Shown: in pieces, positions 9,043 to 18,616 of the stretch
Layout of the letters: each line of letters begins with the position of its first letter
Numbering within the stretch: position 1 is the stretch's first letter
NCBI GenBank assembly: GCA_016788885.1
Contig: JAEURX010000016.1
Span: 26,932 to 90,931, forward strand
Length of the DNA stretch: 64,000 bases
Reading direction: 5' to 3'
Source of the DNA: Nitrospira sp.
Lineage (GTDB): Bacteria; Nitrospirota; Nitrospiria; Nitrospirales; Nitrospiraceae
Notes under the pieces: generated by a model
What the model saw: only the letters and a program-made list of their open reading frames with translations
The model's database searches: none
Told to the model about the DNA's origin: nothing
Made by a program: the position numbers and the translations under genes

Positions 9043-10179
9043 ATGATTCACATCGTCCATGTTATTTCCGATCTCGATGCGGGGGGTGCCGAGGTCATGC
9101 TTGCCAAACTGGTGAGAGGAATGGACGGCGCTCGATTCTCCAATACCGTGGTGTCTTTGACGGATGAAGGCCAGTTAGGTGAACAGATCAAATCGTCCGG
9201 AGTTGCCGTGCATACGCTAGGGATGAAGCGTGGGCGGCCGGATGTGTCGGCACTCCCAAAACTGCTTCGACTCCTGAAAGTCATTCGTCCGACCATTGTG
9301 CAGAGTTGGCTCTATCATGCCGATCTGTTAAGCACCCTGGCTGTGAAACTGGCCGGCTCTCCAACCCTGATCTGGAATGTGCGGTGTTCGGACATGGACC
9401 TGACGCGGTATTCAGCGCTGACGCAATGGACTCAAAAGATACTGGCTTGCTGCGCAAGCATTCCAGCTGTGGTGATCGCGAATAGCGAGGCTGGAAAACG
9501 ACAGCACGAGCGGTTGGGGTACCGTCCACGGCGTTGGGTCCTCATTCCCAATGGGTTTGATACGGAGCAGTTTCGTCCTGATTCCTGCACGCGGCTATCT
9601 CTTCGACAGGAATGGCAAGTGCCGGGCGATGCAGTTATTATCGCACTCGTGGCCCGTGTCGATCCCATGAAGGACCACGAGACATTTCTCCATGCTGCGC
9701 AATTGGCGGCCCAGGTCAGACGAAATGTATATTTTGTCCTTGCGGGTAAGGACACGGAGAGGTTGACCTCCGCTGTCGTCGCCAAAGGTTTGGCAGCTCG
9801 GACTCGATTGTTGGGCTATTGCCGTCGCATGGAAGGTATATTCCCCGGTGTGGATGTGGTGTGCCTGAGTTCTGCATTCGGAGAGGGGTTCCCGAATGTC
9901 CTTGGGGAGGCGATGGCCTGCGGCATTCCGTGTGTGGCCACAGATGTGGGTGATGCTCGTGGCATTCTCGGTGAGACGGGACTCGTGGTGCCTGCTCGAG
10001 ATGCTGTCGCGCTTGCCGGTGCCATAACGGACCTGATCGATCGAGGGCCTGAGTCGCGTGCAAAGCTCGGGCGCGCTGCACGCGCACGGATTGAAGCCGA
10101 ATACTCCTTGCCACGTATCGTTGATCGGTATGCTGCCCTGTATGCCGATGTCCAATCCGGCAAATCCTCGGCCCATTAA
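9043..10179 (+). CDS. GT4 family glycosyltransferase
   Basis: A 378-residue GT4 enzyme. HVISDLDAGGAEVMLAKLV at the N-terminus carries the GGAE acceptor loop. VARVDPMKDHETFL starts the donor domain, and FGEGFPNVLGEAMACG near residues 280-295 is a full E-x7-E motif. It is similar in length and motif order to the product of 3277-4440. After the preceding gap it probably has its own promoter, which I could not pinpoint. It likely acts with the AsnB-type protein encoded 58 bases downstream in assembling the polysaccharide repeat unit. Confidence 0.9.
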   Translation: MIHIVHVISDLDAGGAEVMLAKLVRGMDGARFSNTVVSLTDEGQLGEQIKSSGVAVHTLGMKRGRPDVSALPKLLRLLKVIRPTIVQSWLYHADLLSTLAVKLAGSPTLIWNVRCSDMDLTRYSALTQWTQKILACCASIPAVVIANSEAGKRQHERLGYRPRRWVLIPNGFDTEQFRPDSCTRLSLRQEWQVPGDAVIIALVARVDPMKDHETFLHAAQLAAQVRRNVYFVLAGKDTERLTSAVVAKGLAARTRLLGYCRRMEGIFPGVDVVCLSSAFGEGFPNVLGEAMACGIPCVATDVGDARGILGETGLVVPARDAVALAGAITDLIDRGPESRAKLGRAARARIEAEYSLPRIVDRYAALYADVQSGKSSAH

Positions 10180-10237
10180 GGAGTGAGGCGGGTAGGGGCT
10201 CACGTTTCACTGTAATCAGACGGCGGTATACGAACGC

Positions 10238-12175
10238 ATGTGCGGAATTGCTGGCATCCTGGGATCATCTACCACCGAGATAGCATCGGGTGTTCGGAAC
10301 ATGGTGGCGGCGATCCGTTACCGCGGCCCTGACCATGCTGGACTTTGGTGCGACGAGGAGCAGGAAATTGGGCTCGGTCACGCACGGCTTTCCATCTTAG
10401 ATGTCTCCCCTGAAGGACATCAGCCGATGGCCTCGACCAGCGGCCGCTACGTGATTTCCTATAACGGAGAAATCTACAACTTCTCTGAGTTGCGAGCTGA
10501 ACTGGAACAGAGCGGCGTGACGTTTCGAGGCCATTCTGACACAGAAGTGATGCTCGCCCACTTTGAAACGTGGGGCATTGAACAGGCGATAGGGCGTTTT
10601 GTGGGGATGTTTGCCTTTGCCGTGTGGGACAAGCACACGCGCACGCTCAGCCTGGGACGTGATCGTCTGGGGGAAAAGCCTCTGTACTATGGTTGGCAAG
10701 GACAGACCTTCCTCTTCGGATCGGAACTCAAAGCGCTCAGGGCGCACCCGGAATTCCGAGCCGACATAGACCGCAATGCCGTGGCATTGTTTCTGCGGCA
10801 TAATTACATTCCCACTCCGTATTCGATCTATCAGGGTATTTCCAAACTGTCGCCAGGCTGCGTTCTTACGGTGTCGCTGTCACGGCGACATCCACAGATT
10901 GTGCCTTACTGGAGCGACAAACAGGCGATAGAAAGAGGGCGTGCCCATCCGTTTGAGGGGAACGATTCAGCGGCGATTTCCGAACTAGAAGGCTTGTTAA
11001 CGACCACTATTGGCCAGCAGATGGTGGCCGATGTCCCTCTGGGTGCGTTCCTTTCCGGCGGGGTGGATTCATCAACCGTCGTGGCATTGATGCAAGCGCA
11101 ATCGAGTCGGCCGGTCAAAACCTTCACCATCGGCTTCGACGAGGAAGGATATGATGAGGCTCCATACGCTCAGTCGGTAGCACGGCACTTGGGGACAGAT
11201 CATATAGAACTGTATGTGCTGCCCAAAGAGGCCATGAACGTCATCCCGCGTTTACCGGCGCTCTACGATGAGCCGTTTGCTGACTCGTCACAGATTCCGA
11301 CCTTTTTAGTCAGCCAGCTGGCTCGTCGACACGTCACGGTCAGTCTTTCTGGCGATGGCGGTGATGAATTATTTGGCGGGTACAATCGGTATTTTTGGGC
11401 GACGAATATCTGGCGCCGTATCGGATGGGCCCCCCAATCATTGCGTACGGCTTTGGCAGGTGCCCTGACCGCTCTACCGCCTTCGGCATGGAATGGTATG
11501 TTCAGGAGCCTGTCACGAATTCTGCCGACAGGCTGGCGGTACGCCAATCCAGGGGACAAACTTCACAAATTGGCCGATATGCTAGCGATGAGAACGCCAG
11601 AGGAAATCTATTTCGACTTGGTGTCGCACTGGAAAGCTCCAACGGACGTGGTGCGTGGTACGTATGAACCCCCCACAATATTGACCGATCCGGCCCAATG
11701 GGTGAACCTGCCGGATTTTGAGCAACGCATGATGTACCTGGATCAGGTCACGTATCTTCCGGACGATATCCTGACGAAGGTGGATCGTGCCGCGATGGGG
11801 GTCTCGCTGGAGACGCGCGTGCCGTTTTTGGATCATCGGGTGTTGGAGTTTGCCTGGTCGCTCCCGTTATCGATGAAGATTCGTCATGGCCAAGGTAAAT
11901 GGCTTTTGCGCCAAGTGCTTTATCGTCATGTTCCGAAAGCACTCATTGAGCGTCCCAAGATGGGGTTTGGTGTTCCCCTCGACAAATGGCTTCGTGGACC
12001 ATTAAAGGGGTGGGCAGAGGAGTTGCTGGGTGAGGCACGGCTGCAGCGTGAAGGCTATTTCGATTCTCGCCCCATTCGGTCGAAATGGGCAGACCATTTG
12101 AGCGGCGAGCGGAACTGGTCGTATTACCTGTGGGATGTACTCATGTTTCAGGCGTGGTTAGAAGCCAATTCATGA
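10238..12175 (+). CDS. asnB: Asparagine synthase-type glutamine amidotransferase
   Basis: A 645-residue class II glutamine amidotransferase. The N-terminus MCGIAGILG exposes the catalytic Cys2 after Met removal, RYRGPDHAG follows near residue 30, and SYNGEIYN is the glutaminase signature. The synthetase half has the ATP-pyrophosphatase loop SGGVDSS near residue 273 and SLSGDGGDELFGGYNRY further on. Classic AsnB makes asparagine from aspartate. In polysaccharide clusters, paralogues of this length often amidate sugar carboxylates such as uronamides, which fits this neighbourhood better but is not provable here. The stop overlaps the next gene's ATG in ATGA. Confidence 0.92.
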   Translation: MCGIAGILGSSTTEIASGVRNMVAAIRYRGPDHAGLWCDEEQEIGLGHARLSILDVSPEGHQPMASTSGRYVISYNGEIYNFSELRAELEQSGVTFRGHSDTEVMLAHFETWGIEQAIGRFVGMFAFAVWDKHTRTLSLGRDRLGEKPLYYGWQGQTFLFGSELKALRAHPEFRADIDRNAVALFLRHNYIPTPYSIYQGISKLSPGCVLTVSLSRRHPQIVPYWSDKQAIERGRAHPFEGNDSAAISELEGLLTTTIGQQMVADVPLGAFLSGGVDSSTVVALMQAQSSRPVKTFTIGFDEEGYDEAPYAQSVARHLGTDHIELYVLPKEAMNVIPRLPALYDEPFADSSQIPTFLVSQLARRHVTVSLSGDGGDELFGGYNRYFWATNIWRRIGWAPQSLRTALAGALTALPPSAWNGMFRSLSRILPTGWRYANPGDKLHKLADMLAMRTPEEIYFDLVSHWKAPTDVVRGTYEPPTILTDPAQWVNLPDFEQRMMYLDQVTYLPDDILTKVDRAAMGVSLETRVPFLDHRVLEFAWSLPLSMKIRHGQGKWLLRQVLYRHVPKALIERPKMGFGVPLDKWLRGPLKGWAEELLGEARLQREGYFDSRPIRSKWADHLSGERNWSYYLWDVLMFQAWLEANS

Positions 12176-13290
12176 GGTTGCCCAAGCTACTGTTTGTCGT
12201 CACAGAGGACTGGTATTTCGTCTCCCATCGGCTCCCGCTCGCCGTTGCGGCGCAGCGGGCTGGCTTCGACGTGGCAGTGGCCACGCGCGTGGGTGGCTGT
12301 GGCGAGACGATTCGTGCGGCAGGACTTCGTCTGATTCCGTTCAACCTTTCTCGTAGCCGCGGCAATCCCCTGCAAGAAATTGCAATGCTCGTGCGGCTGT
12401 ATCGGCGTGAACGGCCGCAGATCGTGCACCACGTGGCACTCAAACCCGTGATGTATGGCGTGCTCGCCTCCAAGCTTACCGGTGTTCCCCATGTGGTCAA
12501 TGCCGTGGCCGGGTTGGGCTGGTTATTCACGTCGAGTGGACTCGCGGCCCACACTCTGCGTCCGGTGATTTGCTGGCTGCTGGCGTGGTTACTTGGTGCG
12601 ACGCAGAGCCGGACTATCGTACAGAACCCAGACGACTTCCGTCTCCTGGCCGCGGAGGGAGTGCCGGAGGATCGTCTGCGTCTGATCCGCGGCGCAGGGG
12701 TGAATACGGAGGTTTTCACTCCCGCTCTCGCATTACCACCGGAACCTGTGACGGTGTTGTTCTCGGCGCGGATGTTGCTGGACAAGGGGGTCGGTGAATT
12801 TGTCGAAGCCGCACGTGTGTTGACGCAGGCAGGGGTAACAGCTCGCTTCGTATTGGTGGGCGATCCTGATCCCGGGAATCCGGCTTCAGTGTCTGCGGCG
12901 GCCTTGCGTGCCTGGCATGGAGAGAATGGCGTCGAGTGGTGGGGCCGGTGCGACAATATGCCGGATGTGTTCCACACAGCACACATCGCATGCCTGCCGT
13001 CTTATCGGGAAGGCCTCCCGAAGGCGTTGTTGGAGGCGGCGGCCTGCGGTCTGCCGATCGTCACCACTGATGTGCCTGGATGCCGGGAAATTGTGCGTGA
13101 TGGAATGAATGGCTTTCTGGTGCCGGTGCGAGACGCGCAAGCACTCGCTGCCGCCCTTCGCCGCTTAATTGAACACAGCGCGCTCCGCAGAGAAATGGGG
13201 CGGCGCGCACGTGAAATTGTTCTGGCGGAGTTTTCGCAAGAGCGGGTCATTCAGGAAACCCTCTCGGTCTATCAGGAACTGGCCCAGTGA
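12172..13290 (+). CDS. GT4 family glycosyltransferase (PglA/CapM-like)
   Basis: About 372 residues from ATG 12172, which overlaps the asnB stop. The N-terminus LLFVVTEDWYFVSHRLPLA, the HHVALKPVMYG segment and the conserved AVAGLGWLFTS match the PglA/WbpH/CapM-like branch of GT4, which often adds the second sugar onto an undecaprenyl-PP-sugar. The donor site YREGLPKALLEAAACG has the E-x7-E motif near residues 280-290, with TTDVPGCREIV after it. It lies just before an epimerase and a WecA/WbpL-type initiating transferase, an arrangement common in O-antigen clusters. It probably acts right after that initiating transferase. Confidence 0.9.
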   Translation: MRLPKLLFVVTEDWYFVSHRLPLAVAAQRAGFDVAVATRVGGCGETIRAAGLRLIPFNLSRSRGNPLQEIAMLVRLYRRERPQIVHHVALKPVMYGVLASKLTGVPHVVNAVAGLGWLFTSSGLAAHTLRPVICWLLAWLLGATQSRTIVQNPDDFRLLAAEGVPEDRLRLIRGAGVNTEVFTPALALPPEPVTVLFSARMLLDKGVGEFVEAARVLTQAGVTARFVLVGDPDPGNPASVSAAALRAWHGENGVEWWGRCDNMPDVFHTAHIACLPSYREGLPKALLEAAACGLPIVTTDVPGCREIVRDGMNGFLVPVRDAQALAAALRRLIEHSALRREMGRRAREIVLAEFSQERVIQETLSVYQELAQ

Positions 13291-14237
13291 AAGTATTGGT
13301 GACCGGCGCCTCCGGCTTTGTTGGTACTGCCACGTGCAGTCGACTTGTGATGCAGGGCATGGATGTTCTTGGCGTAGGACGGGACGTGCCTGCCAAACCA
13401 GTGCAAGAGGTGGAATACCGCCTTGTCGGAGAACTCGGACCCACTACCGACTGGCGCGGGGTGCTGGTCGGAGTGGATACTATCGTGCACTGCGCCGCGC
13501 GCGTGCATGTGATGCGGGAAACGGTTGCTGACCCGGCGACTGCGTTTCACACGGCCAATGTTCTCGGCACGCTACAACTTGCCCGACAAGCGGCCGCGCA
13601 AGGCGTCAGACGATTTGTGTTTTTGAGTTCGGTGAAGGTGCATGGTGAGGGCGGGTTGAATGCGTATCGCGAAACCGATGTGCCGGCGCCTCGAGACGCC
13701 TATGGAGTCAGTAAGTATGAGGCGGAGGTTGGATTGCGAGAGATAGCGACAGACGCGGGGATTGAGCTGGTGGTTGTGCGACCGCCACTCGTGTACGGCC
13801 CAGGCGTCAAAGCGAATTTCCGGTTGTTGATGCAGGCATTGTCCCGTGGTATTCCCTTGCCGCTGGGAGCCATTCACAACCTTCGCAGTTTGGTCGGGCT
13901 GGGCAATCTTGTCGATCTGATCGCCACGTGCATCGAGCATCCGAGAGCAGCCAATGAAACGTTTTTGGTCAGTGACGGTGAGGATCTTTCCACGACGGGG
14001 TTGATTCACCGTCTCGCTGTGGCCATGGACCGTCCGGCGCGCTTAGTGTCCGTCCCAGGAACGCTGCTTACGCTCGGATTGAACGTGTTGGGGAAAGGGG
14101 ATCTGGCTCGGCGTCTCTGTGGCACCTTGCTGGTGGATATCAATAAGGCTCGACGATTGCTCGGCTGGGTTCCTCCGATACGCGTGGATGAGGGGTTGCG
14201 CGAAACGGCGGAATATTACCTCCGTCATCAGTGTTGA
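13287..14237 (+). CDS. NAD-dependent epimerase/dehydratase (extended SDR, UDP-sugar 4-epimerase type)
   Basis: A 316-residue extended short-chain dehydrogenase. The start is GTG 13287, in a 4-base overlap with the upstream stop. VLVTGASGFVG is the NAD-binding GxxGxxG loop, SSVKVHGEG supplies the catalytic Ser, and YGVSKYEAE the Tyr-x3-Lys pair near residue 143. RPPLVYGPGVKANF is typical of the UDP-GlcNAc/UDP-Glc 4-epimerase branch (WbpV/WbpK-like) found next to WbpL-type transferases. It probably makes the sugar nucleotide for the initiating transferase at 14267. The exact substrate is open. Confidence 0.88.
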   Translation: MKVLVTGASGFVGTATCSRLVMQGMDVLGVGRDVPAKPVQEVEYRLVGELGPTTDWRGVLVGVDTIVHCAARVHVMRETVADPATAFHTANVLGTLQLARQAAAQGVRRFVFLSSVKVHGEGGLNAYRETDVPAPRDAYGVSKYEAEVGLREIATDAGIELVVVRPPLVYGPGVKANFRLLMQALSRGIPLPLGAIHNLRSLVGLGNLVDLIATCIEHPRAANETFLVSDGEDLSTTGLIHRLAVAMDRPARLVSVPGTLLTLGLNVLGKGDLARRLCGTLLVDINKARRLLGWVPPIRVDEGLRETAEYYLRHQC

Positions 14238-14266
14238 TCCAGGGCTGATCGGAAAGGGAGCGGGAT

Positions 14267-15346
14267 TTGGCGCTGTTCGCGTTCGGTAGTCTGGTGTTTT
14301 TCCTGACGTGGTGGGCGACAGGCCGACTGTGTACGCCTGGCTCTCGGTTGTCTCTCCTGGATTATCCGAATGCGAGATCGTTGCACGAAGTTCCTACGCC
14401 TCGGACAGGTGGGCTGGCGATCGTTGCTAGCGTGACGTTCGTCGTTGTGCTCGCGGCGCTCTGTGAGGTTCCTGCGAAAGAGTGGTGGTTGGGCGGAGGA
14501 GCAACGTTGTCGACACCGGGGCCTTGGATTCAAGGTATGGCCCTGCTTCTTGCGCTGGTGTCATTCTGGGACGATCGTGGCGGATTACCCGTGACGTTGC
14601 GATTGGGTATCCAGTTGGTCGCTGTAGCGGCGTTGGTCAGCGTGACCGGCATGACATTGTCGTCCATCGATCTGCCGTCAGTCGGAGCGGTTGGATTGGG
14701 AATCGCTGCGGTTCCAGTGACGGTGTTGTTTGTCCTGTGGATGACGAATCTGTACAATTTTATGGATGGAATGGACGGGTTTGCCGGTGGAATGACGGTG
14801 ATAGGGTTCGGTGCGATTGCCTACTTTGCGTGGAAGGGGCAGCACGCGTTCATTTTCACGCTGTCACTTGTTATTTCAATGGGCGCAGCTGGATTTCTGC
14901 TCTATAATCTGCCGCCTGCCCGTATTTTTATGGGCGATGTTGGCAGTATACCGCTTGGGTTTCTGAGTGGTGCACTGATCGTGTTAGGTGTGCACGACGG
15001 TGTGTTTGATATCTGGATCCCACTGCTGGTGTTTTCGCCGTTTGTACTGGATGCAACGGTGACGGTGCTGAGACGGGTGTTCCGTGGAGAGAGAATCTGG
15101 GAAGCTCATCGAACACACTATTACCAACGGCTTGTTCTCTACGGATGGGGGCATCGGAAGACCCTGGGAGTGGAATACGCGTTGATGGTGCTGTGCGTGG
15201 TCGCTGCGCTCCTGTACCAGTCGATGACGGATACAGGGCGTGTAGCGCTCTTGGCAATCTGGCTGCTCGGGTTTGCCGGGTTAGCCGTGGGAGTTGGTTT
15301 GATGGAGCGGCGGGCAATGCGGCAGGGATGTACGAATGAGGGATGA
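14267..15346 (+). CDS. Undecaprenyl-phosphate N-acetylhexosamine-1-phosphate transferase (WecA/WbpL family)
   Basis: A 359-residue polytopic membrane enzyme of the MraY/WecA superfamily. It attaches a sugar-1-phosphate to undecaprenyl phosphate, the first step of O-antigen assembly. Diagnostic elements in order: LDYPNARSLHEVPTPRTGG near residue 26, WDDRGG, NLYNFMDGMDGFAGG with the acidic catalytic loop, FMGDVGSIPLG, and RGERIWEAHRTHYYQRL, the cytoplasmic His-rich carbohydrate loop of the WbpL branch. I accept the TTG start at 14267 because GGAAAGGGAG lies a proper distance upstream and no in-frame ATG precedes the first conserved motif. It overlaps the next gene by 11 bases. Confidence 0.92.
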   Translation: MALFAFGSLVFFLTWWATGRLCTPGSRLSLLDYPNARSLHEVPTPRTGGLAIVASVTFVVVLAALCEVPAKEWWLGGGATLSTPGPWIQGMALLLALVSFWDDRGGLPVTLRLGIQLVAVAALVSVTGMTLSSIDLPSVGAVGLGIAAVPVTVLFVLWMTNLYNFMDGMDGFAGGMTVIGFGAIAYFAWKGQHAFIFTLSLVISMGAAGFLLYNLPPARIFMGDVGSIPLGFLSGALIVLGVHDGVFDIWIPLLVFSPFVLDATVTVLRRVFRGERIWEAHRTHYYQRLVLYGWGHRKTLGVEYALMVLCVVAALLYQSMTDTGRVALLAIWLLGFAGLAVGVGLMERRAMRQGCTNEG

Positions 15347-16664
15347 CCGGATTCCTGCGTTCCTAGCATCCCAGGGAACTACACCCGCAAGGACTCTGGA
15401 GTTGATCATCCGGGGACTGCTGTACCTCTATATTTTTTCCCTCCCGTTTCAGCGACTGTTGGTGCTCGAACGCAATATTTTCTTGGCCCTCCTCGTCCTG
15501 CTTCCGCTTTGGTGTCTCGTCTCCCGTCGCCATTTCTTTCTTGCGACATCAATCGATCTGCCGTTGATGATGTTTGTTGCGTGGGTAGGGTTCACGCTGC
15601 TCTTTGCGGTCTATCCTGACTATAGTCGAAAGGAGTTTGGCAAGCTTTTGCAGCAAGTCGTGATTTTTTACGCGGTGGTCTATTTTTTGCGCGCGCGTCC
15701 AGCCCGCGTCAGTCTGCTCTATCTTCTGCTCGGTAGCGCGGTGGTGGTCAGCGTCTATGGCATTTCGCAGTTTGATCTGCATGATGGCCAAGCCACTAAG
15801 TCTTTTTTCCCCTCCGAAGTTTGGCTGACGACGTATCTCGTGCTTATGGGCCCATTCTTCATGGCATTCGCCTATCTTCAGCGCCCTGGCTGGTTACGTT
15901 GGGGGTTCGCATGGGCGAGTCTCCTATCCGCGATGTGTCTATTGATGACGCGATCTCGCGCTGGGTTATTATCGTTGTTCATTGAGCTGTGGGTCATGGC
16001 CTGGTTACTCAAACGTCGTAGTGCCTTCGCGATTGCCGGGGGAGTGACGGCTATGATCTTGGTGGTGGCGCTGTTGCTGGTGAAAGTTGATACTGATCCG
16101 CAAGGCCACGCGCACCTGACCTTGCACGATGGGAGTCCTGTTCGGACGGACGTGGATTCCGTTGTTCATCGCTTCGATATTTGGGCCTTTTCGGTTGCGA
16201 AGATTCAAGAGCATTGGCTCGTTGGAATAGGCTACGGCAAGGACAACTACAAACTGGTATACGGAAACGAATCAGAGGAGGTGCTGCCGGGGCATCATTC
16301 TGTCAAAGAAGCCGGCGTCCACAACCTCTTCCTCGCATTGGCGCTCCACGTTGGCCTTCCTGGCATGATGTTGTATCTTTGGTTGATGGGGCGACTGATC
16401 CGTCGCCTGACCCAGGAGTTATCCAAGGCGGAGGACGTCACCGCGCGAGCGATTTTGCTCGGAACGACGGTTGGGGTGATCGGTCTTGGCGTGCGATTGA
16501 TGTTTGATCAGATGCTCGTCGGTACGCTCGCAGTCCAGTTTTGGGTGGTGATCGCCATTGCTGTGTTGCATTTCCATTCTCATCGCCAGGTTGACATTGG
16601 GGACGAACTGCCTGTCGGACCGTGGCCGCAACCTTTAGCGGGTACACGGCCGACTTCCGCCTAA
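15336..16664 (+). CDS. O-antigen ligase/polymerase family membrane protein (Wzy/WaaL-like)
   Basis: A 442-residue protein with about ten to twelve hydrophobic helices and one large hydrophilic loop (roughly residues 255-330). The loop contains RFDIWAFSVAKIQEHWLVGIGYGKDNY and, at its end, KEAGVHNLFLALALHVGLPGM. This His/Asn-rich segment preceding a helix is the PF04932 signature shared by WaaL ligases and Wzy polymerases, enzymes acting on undecaprenyl-PP-glycan at the periplasmic face. Ligase and polymerase cannot be separated by sequence alone. ATG 15336 overlaps the end of the transferase gene, so expression is coupled. Confidence 0.85.
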   Translation: MRDDRIPAFLASQGTTPARTLELIIRGLLYLYIFSLPFQRLLVLERNIFLALLVLLPLWCLVSRRHFFLATSIDLPLMMFVAWVGFTLLFAVYPDYSRKEFGKLLQQVVIFYAVVYFLRARPARVSLLYLLLGSAVVVSVYGISQFDLHDGQATKSFFPSEVWLTTYLVLMGPFFMAFAYLQRPGWLRWGFAWASLLSAMCLLMTRSRAGLLSLFIELWVMAWLLKRRSAFAIAGGVTAMILVVALLLVKVDTDPQGHAHLTLHDGSPVRTDVDSVVHRFDIWAFSVAKIQEHWLVGIGYGKDNYKLVYGNESEEVLPGHHSVKEAGVHNLFLALALHVGLPGMMLYLWLMGRLIRRLTQELSKAEDVTARAILLGTTVGVIGLGVRLMFDQMLVGTLAVQFWVVIAIAVLHFHSHRQVDIGDELPVGPWPQPLAGTRPTSA

Positions 16665-16720
16665 AGGCGCAAGAGCAAAGAGCCTCGTGGTGCCATGACG
16701 CAACCGTGTGTGAAACGAAG

Positions 16721-18616
16721 ATGAAGCAGATCGCTGTTCGAATCTTTCAAAAAATCTCGACGCGGTTTGGGCAAGTCCTGCTTGCCTATCGCGCTGCGTT
16801 GGTGATGGGTGTGCAGGCGGGATTGATTGTAGCCGCTAACTTTACGGCATTTGCGTTTCGGTTCGACGGGCAGATTCCTGCGCTCTATGCGGAGGCCATG
16901 CGTCGAGGAATGCCGTTCGTCTGTGGTGTGTACCTCACAGGCCTCTGGGCGTTTGGGATTCATCGAGGGTTGTGGCGTTACGTTGGCCTGCACGATCTCG
17001 GGAGAATTTTGTGGGCGTGTGTGGCAAGTACTGCGGCGATTTTTGTCCTGGTGCATCCAATTCTGGGTTGGGTGGAATACCCACGGTCTGTCATCTTGGG
17101 GACCGGATTGTTGGCCGGTCTGTATGTGGCGGGTATTCGACTGCTCGTACGTTGGTTTCGGGAGTGGCTTCAGATTGTCGGACCGACGGCTCGTCGCGTG
17201 CTGATTGTCGGAGCTGGCAATGCGGGGGAGCTTCTCGTTCGCAACATGCAAATGGATCCTTCGTACAATTATCGGCCAGTGGCGTTTGTGGATGATGCTC
17301 CGGTGAAGCAACGGGCGAAGATCCACGGCATTCCCGTAGCGGGAAGCATTGATGATATCCGGCGCATTGCCGACCGCTTTGAAGTGCATGAGATCCTGGT
17401 GGCCATTCCCTCGGCTTCGCTGGCGCTCAAACAGCGGATCCTTGCCGCGGTAGAGGGCGCAACGGTCCCAATCAAGATTCTCCCCAGTGTCAAACAGCTC
17501 TTGGAAGATCCGACCTTGCTGCAGCAAGTCCGGCCGATGAGCCTGGTCGATCTGCTCCAGCGGGAGCCGATTCAGACAGATCAACAGGAGCTGCATCCGC
17601 TGATTGAAGGAAAAACGGTGTTGGTGACCGGTGCGGGAGGATCGATCGGATCCGAGTTATGTCGACAGATTGCCCAGTATCGACCAGGGACGTTAGTGCT
17701 GTTTGAGCGGTATGAAAATGCGTTGCATGGGTTGTTGTTGGAATTGCAGGCCGCATTTCCCACGATGGCGATTCTGCCGATCGTCGCGGATATCACGATG
17801 CCTGAGCGGGTGGCGGAAGTGTTTCGGCAGACGGGACCGGATATCGTGTTTCATGCGGCTGCGCACAAACATGTTCCTTTGATGGAGCTCCATCCCAAGG
17901 AGGCCGTACGAAACAATGTCTGGGGCACGCATGTGGTGGCTGAAGCGGCCTTGGCGTCGGGGGTGAGTCGATTTGTGTTGATCTCCACAGATAAGGCCGT
18001 CAATCCGTCTAGCGTGATGGGGGCTACCAAGCGGATTGCCGAGCATTTGATTCAACGAATTAGCCAGCGAGGGCCCACACGATTTACAGCGGTTCGGTTT
18101 GGAAATGTGCTTGGAAGTAATGGCAGCGTCGTGCCCTTGTTCGCCGAGCAAATTAAAAAAGGTGGTCCGGTGACCGTGACCAGCCCCGAGATTAAACGGT
18201 TTTTTATGACGATTCCTGAAGCTGTCCAACTCGTCTTGCAAGCCAGTGTGATGGGGCAAGGGGGCGAAGTCTTCGTTCTAGATATGGGAGAACAGATTAA
18301 GATCGCGGATCTGGCGAGAAATATGATCGTGCTGTCCGGTCTCGTGCCAGGGAAAGATATTGCGATCGAATATACCGGGTTGCGAGTTGGGGAAAAGTTG
18401 TACGAGGAGCTGTTTGAAGAGAGCGAACAGGTCCTGGCGACTTCCCATCCAAAGATCAATCGAGCTGTCGGTGAACCGCTGCAGGTGGACGATTGCGAAC
18501 GATGGCTCGAAGCCTTACACCTGAAGTTGCTGGAGTGCGAGGATGAGGAGTTGCTGCAAGATCTCAAACGTATTGTGCCTACGTTTCTGCCCGCCTCTCC
18601 GCAACGGGTGTCCTAG
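16721..18616 (+). CDS. Membrane-bound nucleotide-sugar 4,6-dehydratase (WbpM/CapD/FlaA1 family)
   Basis: About 631 residues from ATG 16721; the frame extends upstream to 16622, but those codons overlap the previous gene. Four N-terminal membrane helices (roughly residues 20-145) precede a CoA-binding-like Rossmann domain (VLIVGAGNAGELLVRN near 160) and a second SDR domain (VLVTGAGGSIGSEL near 300). The active-site segment STDKAVNPSSVMGATKR near 423 carries the Ser-Met-Lys triad that replaces Ser-Tyr-Lys in WbpM-type UDP-GlcNAc 4,6-dehydratases. It supplies UDP-4-keto-6-deoxy sugars such as precursors of QuiNAc, FucNAc or bacillosamine, matching the epimerase and WbpL-like gene upstream. Confidence 0.9.
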   Translation: MKQIAVRIFQKISTRFGQVLLAYRAALVMGVQAGLIVAANFTAFAFRFDGQIPALYAEAMRRGMPFVCGVYLTGLWAFGIHRGLWRYVGLHDLGRILWACVASTAAIFVLVHPILGWVEYPRSVILGTGLLAGLYVAGIRLLVRWFREWLQIVGPTARRVLIVGAGNAGELLVRNMQMDPSYNYRPVAFVDDAPVKQRAKIHGIPVAGSIDDIRRIADRFEVHEILVAIPSASLALKQRILAAVEGATVPIKILPSVKQLLEDPTLLQQVRPMSLVDLLQREPIQTDQQELHPLIEGKTVLVTGAGGSIGSELCRQIAQYRPGTLVLFERYENALHGLLLELQAAFPTMAILPIVADITMPERVAEVFRQTGPDIVFHAAAHKHVPLMELHPKEAVRNNVWGTHVVAEAALASGVSRFVLISTDKAVNPSSVMGATKRIAEHLIQRISQRGPTRFTAVRFGNVLGSNGSVVPLFAEQIKKGGPVTVTSPEIKRFFMTIPEAVQLVLQASVMGQGGEVFVLDMGEQIKIADLARNMIVLSGLVPGKDIAIEYTGLRVGEKLYEELFEESEQVLATSHPKINRAVGEPLQVDDCERWLEALHLKLLECEDEELLQDLKRIVPTFLPASPQRVS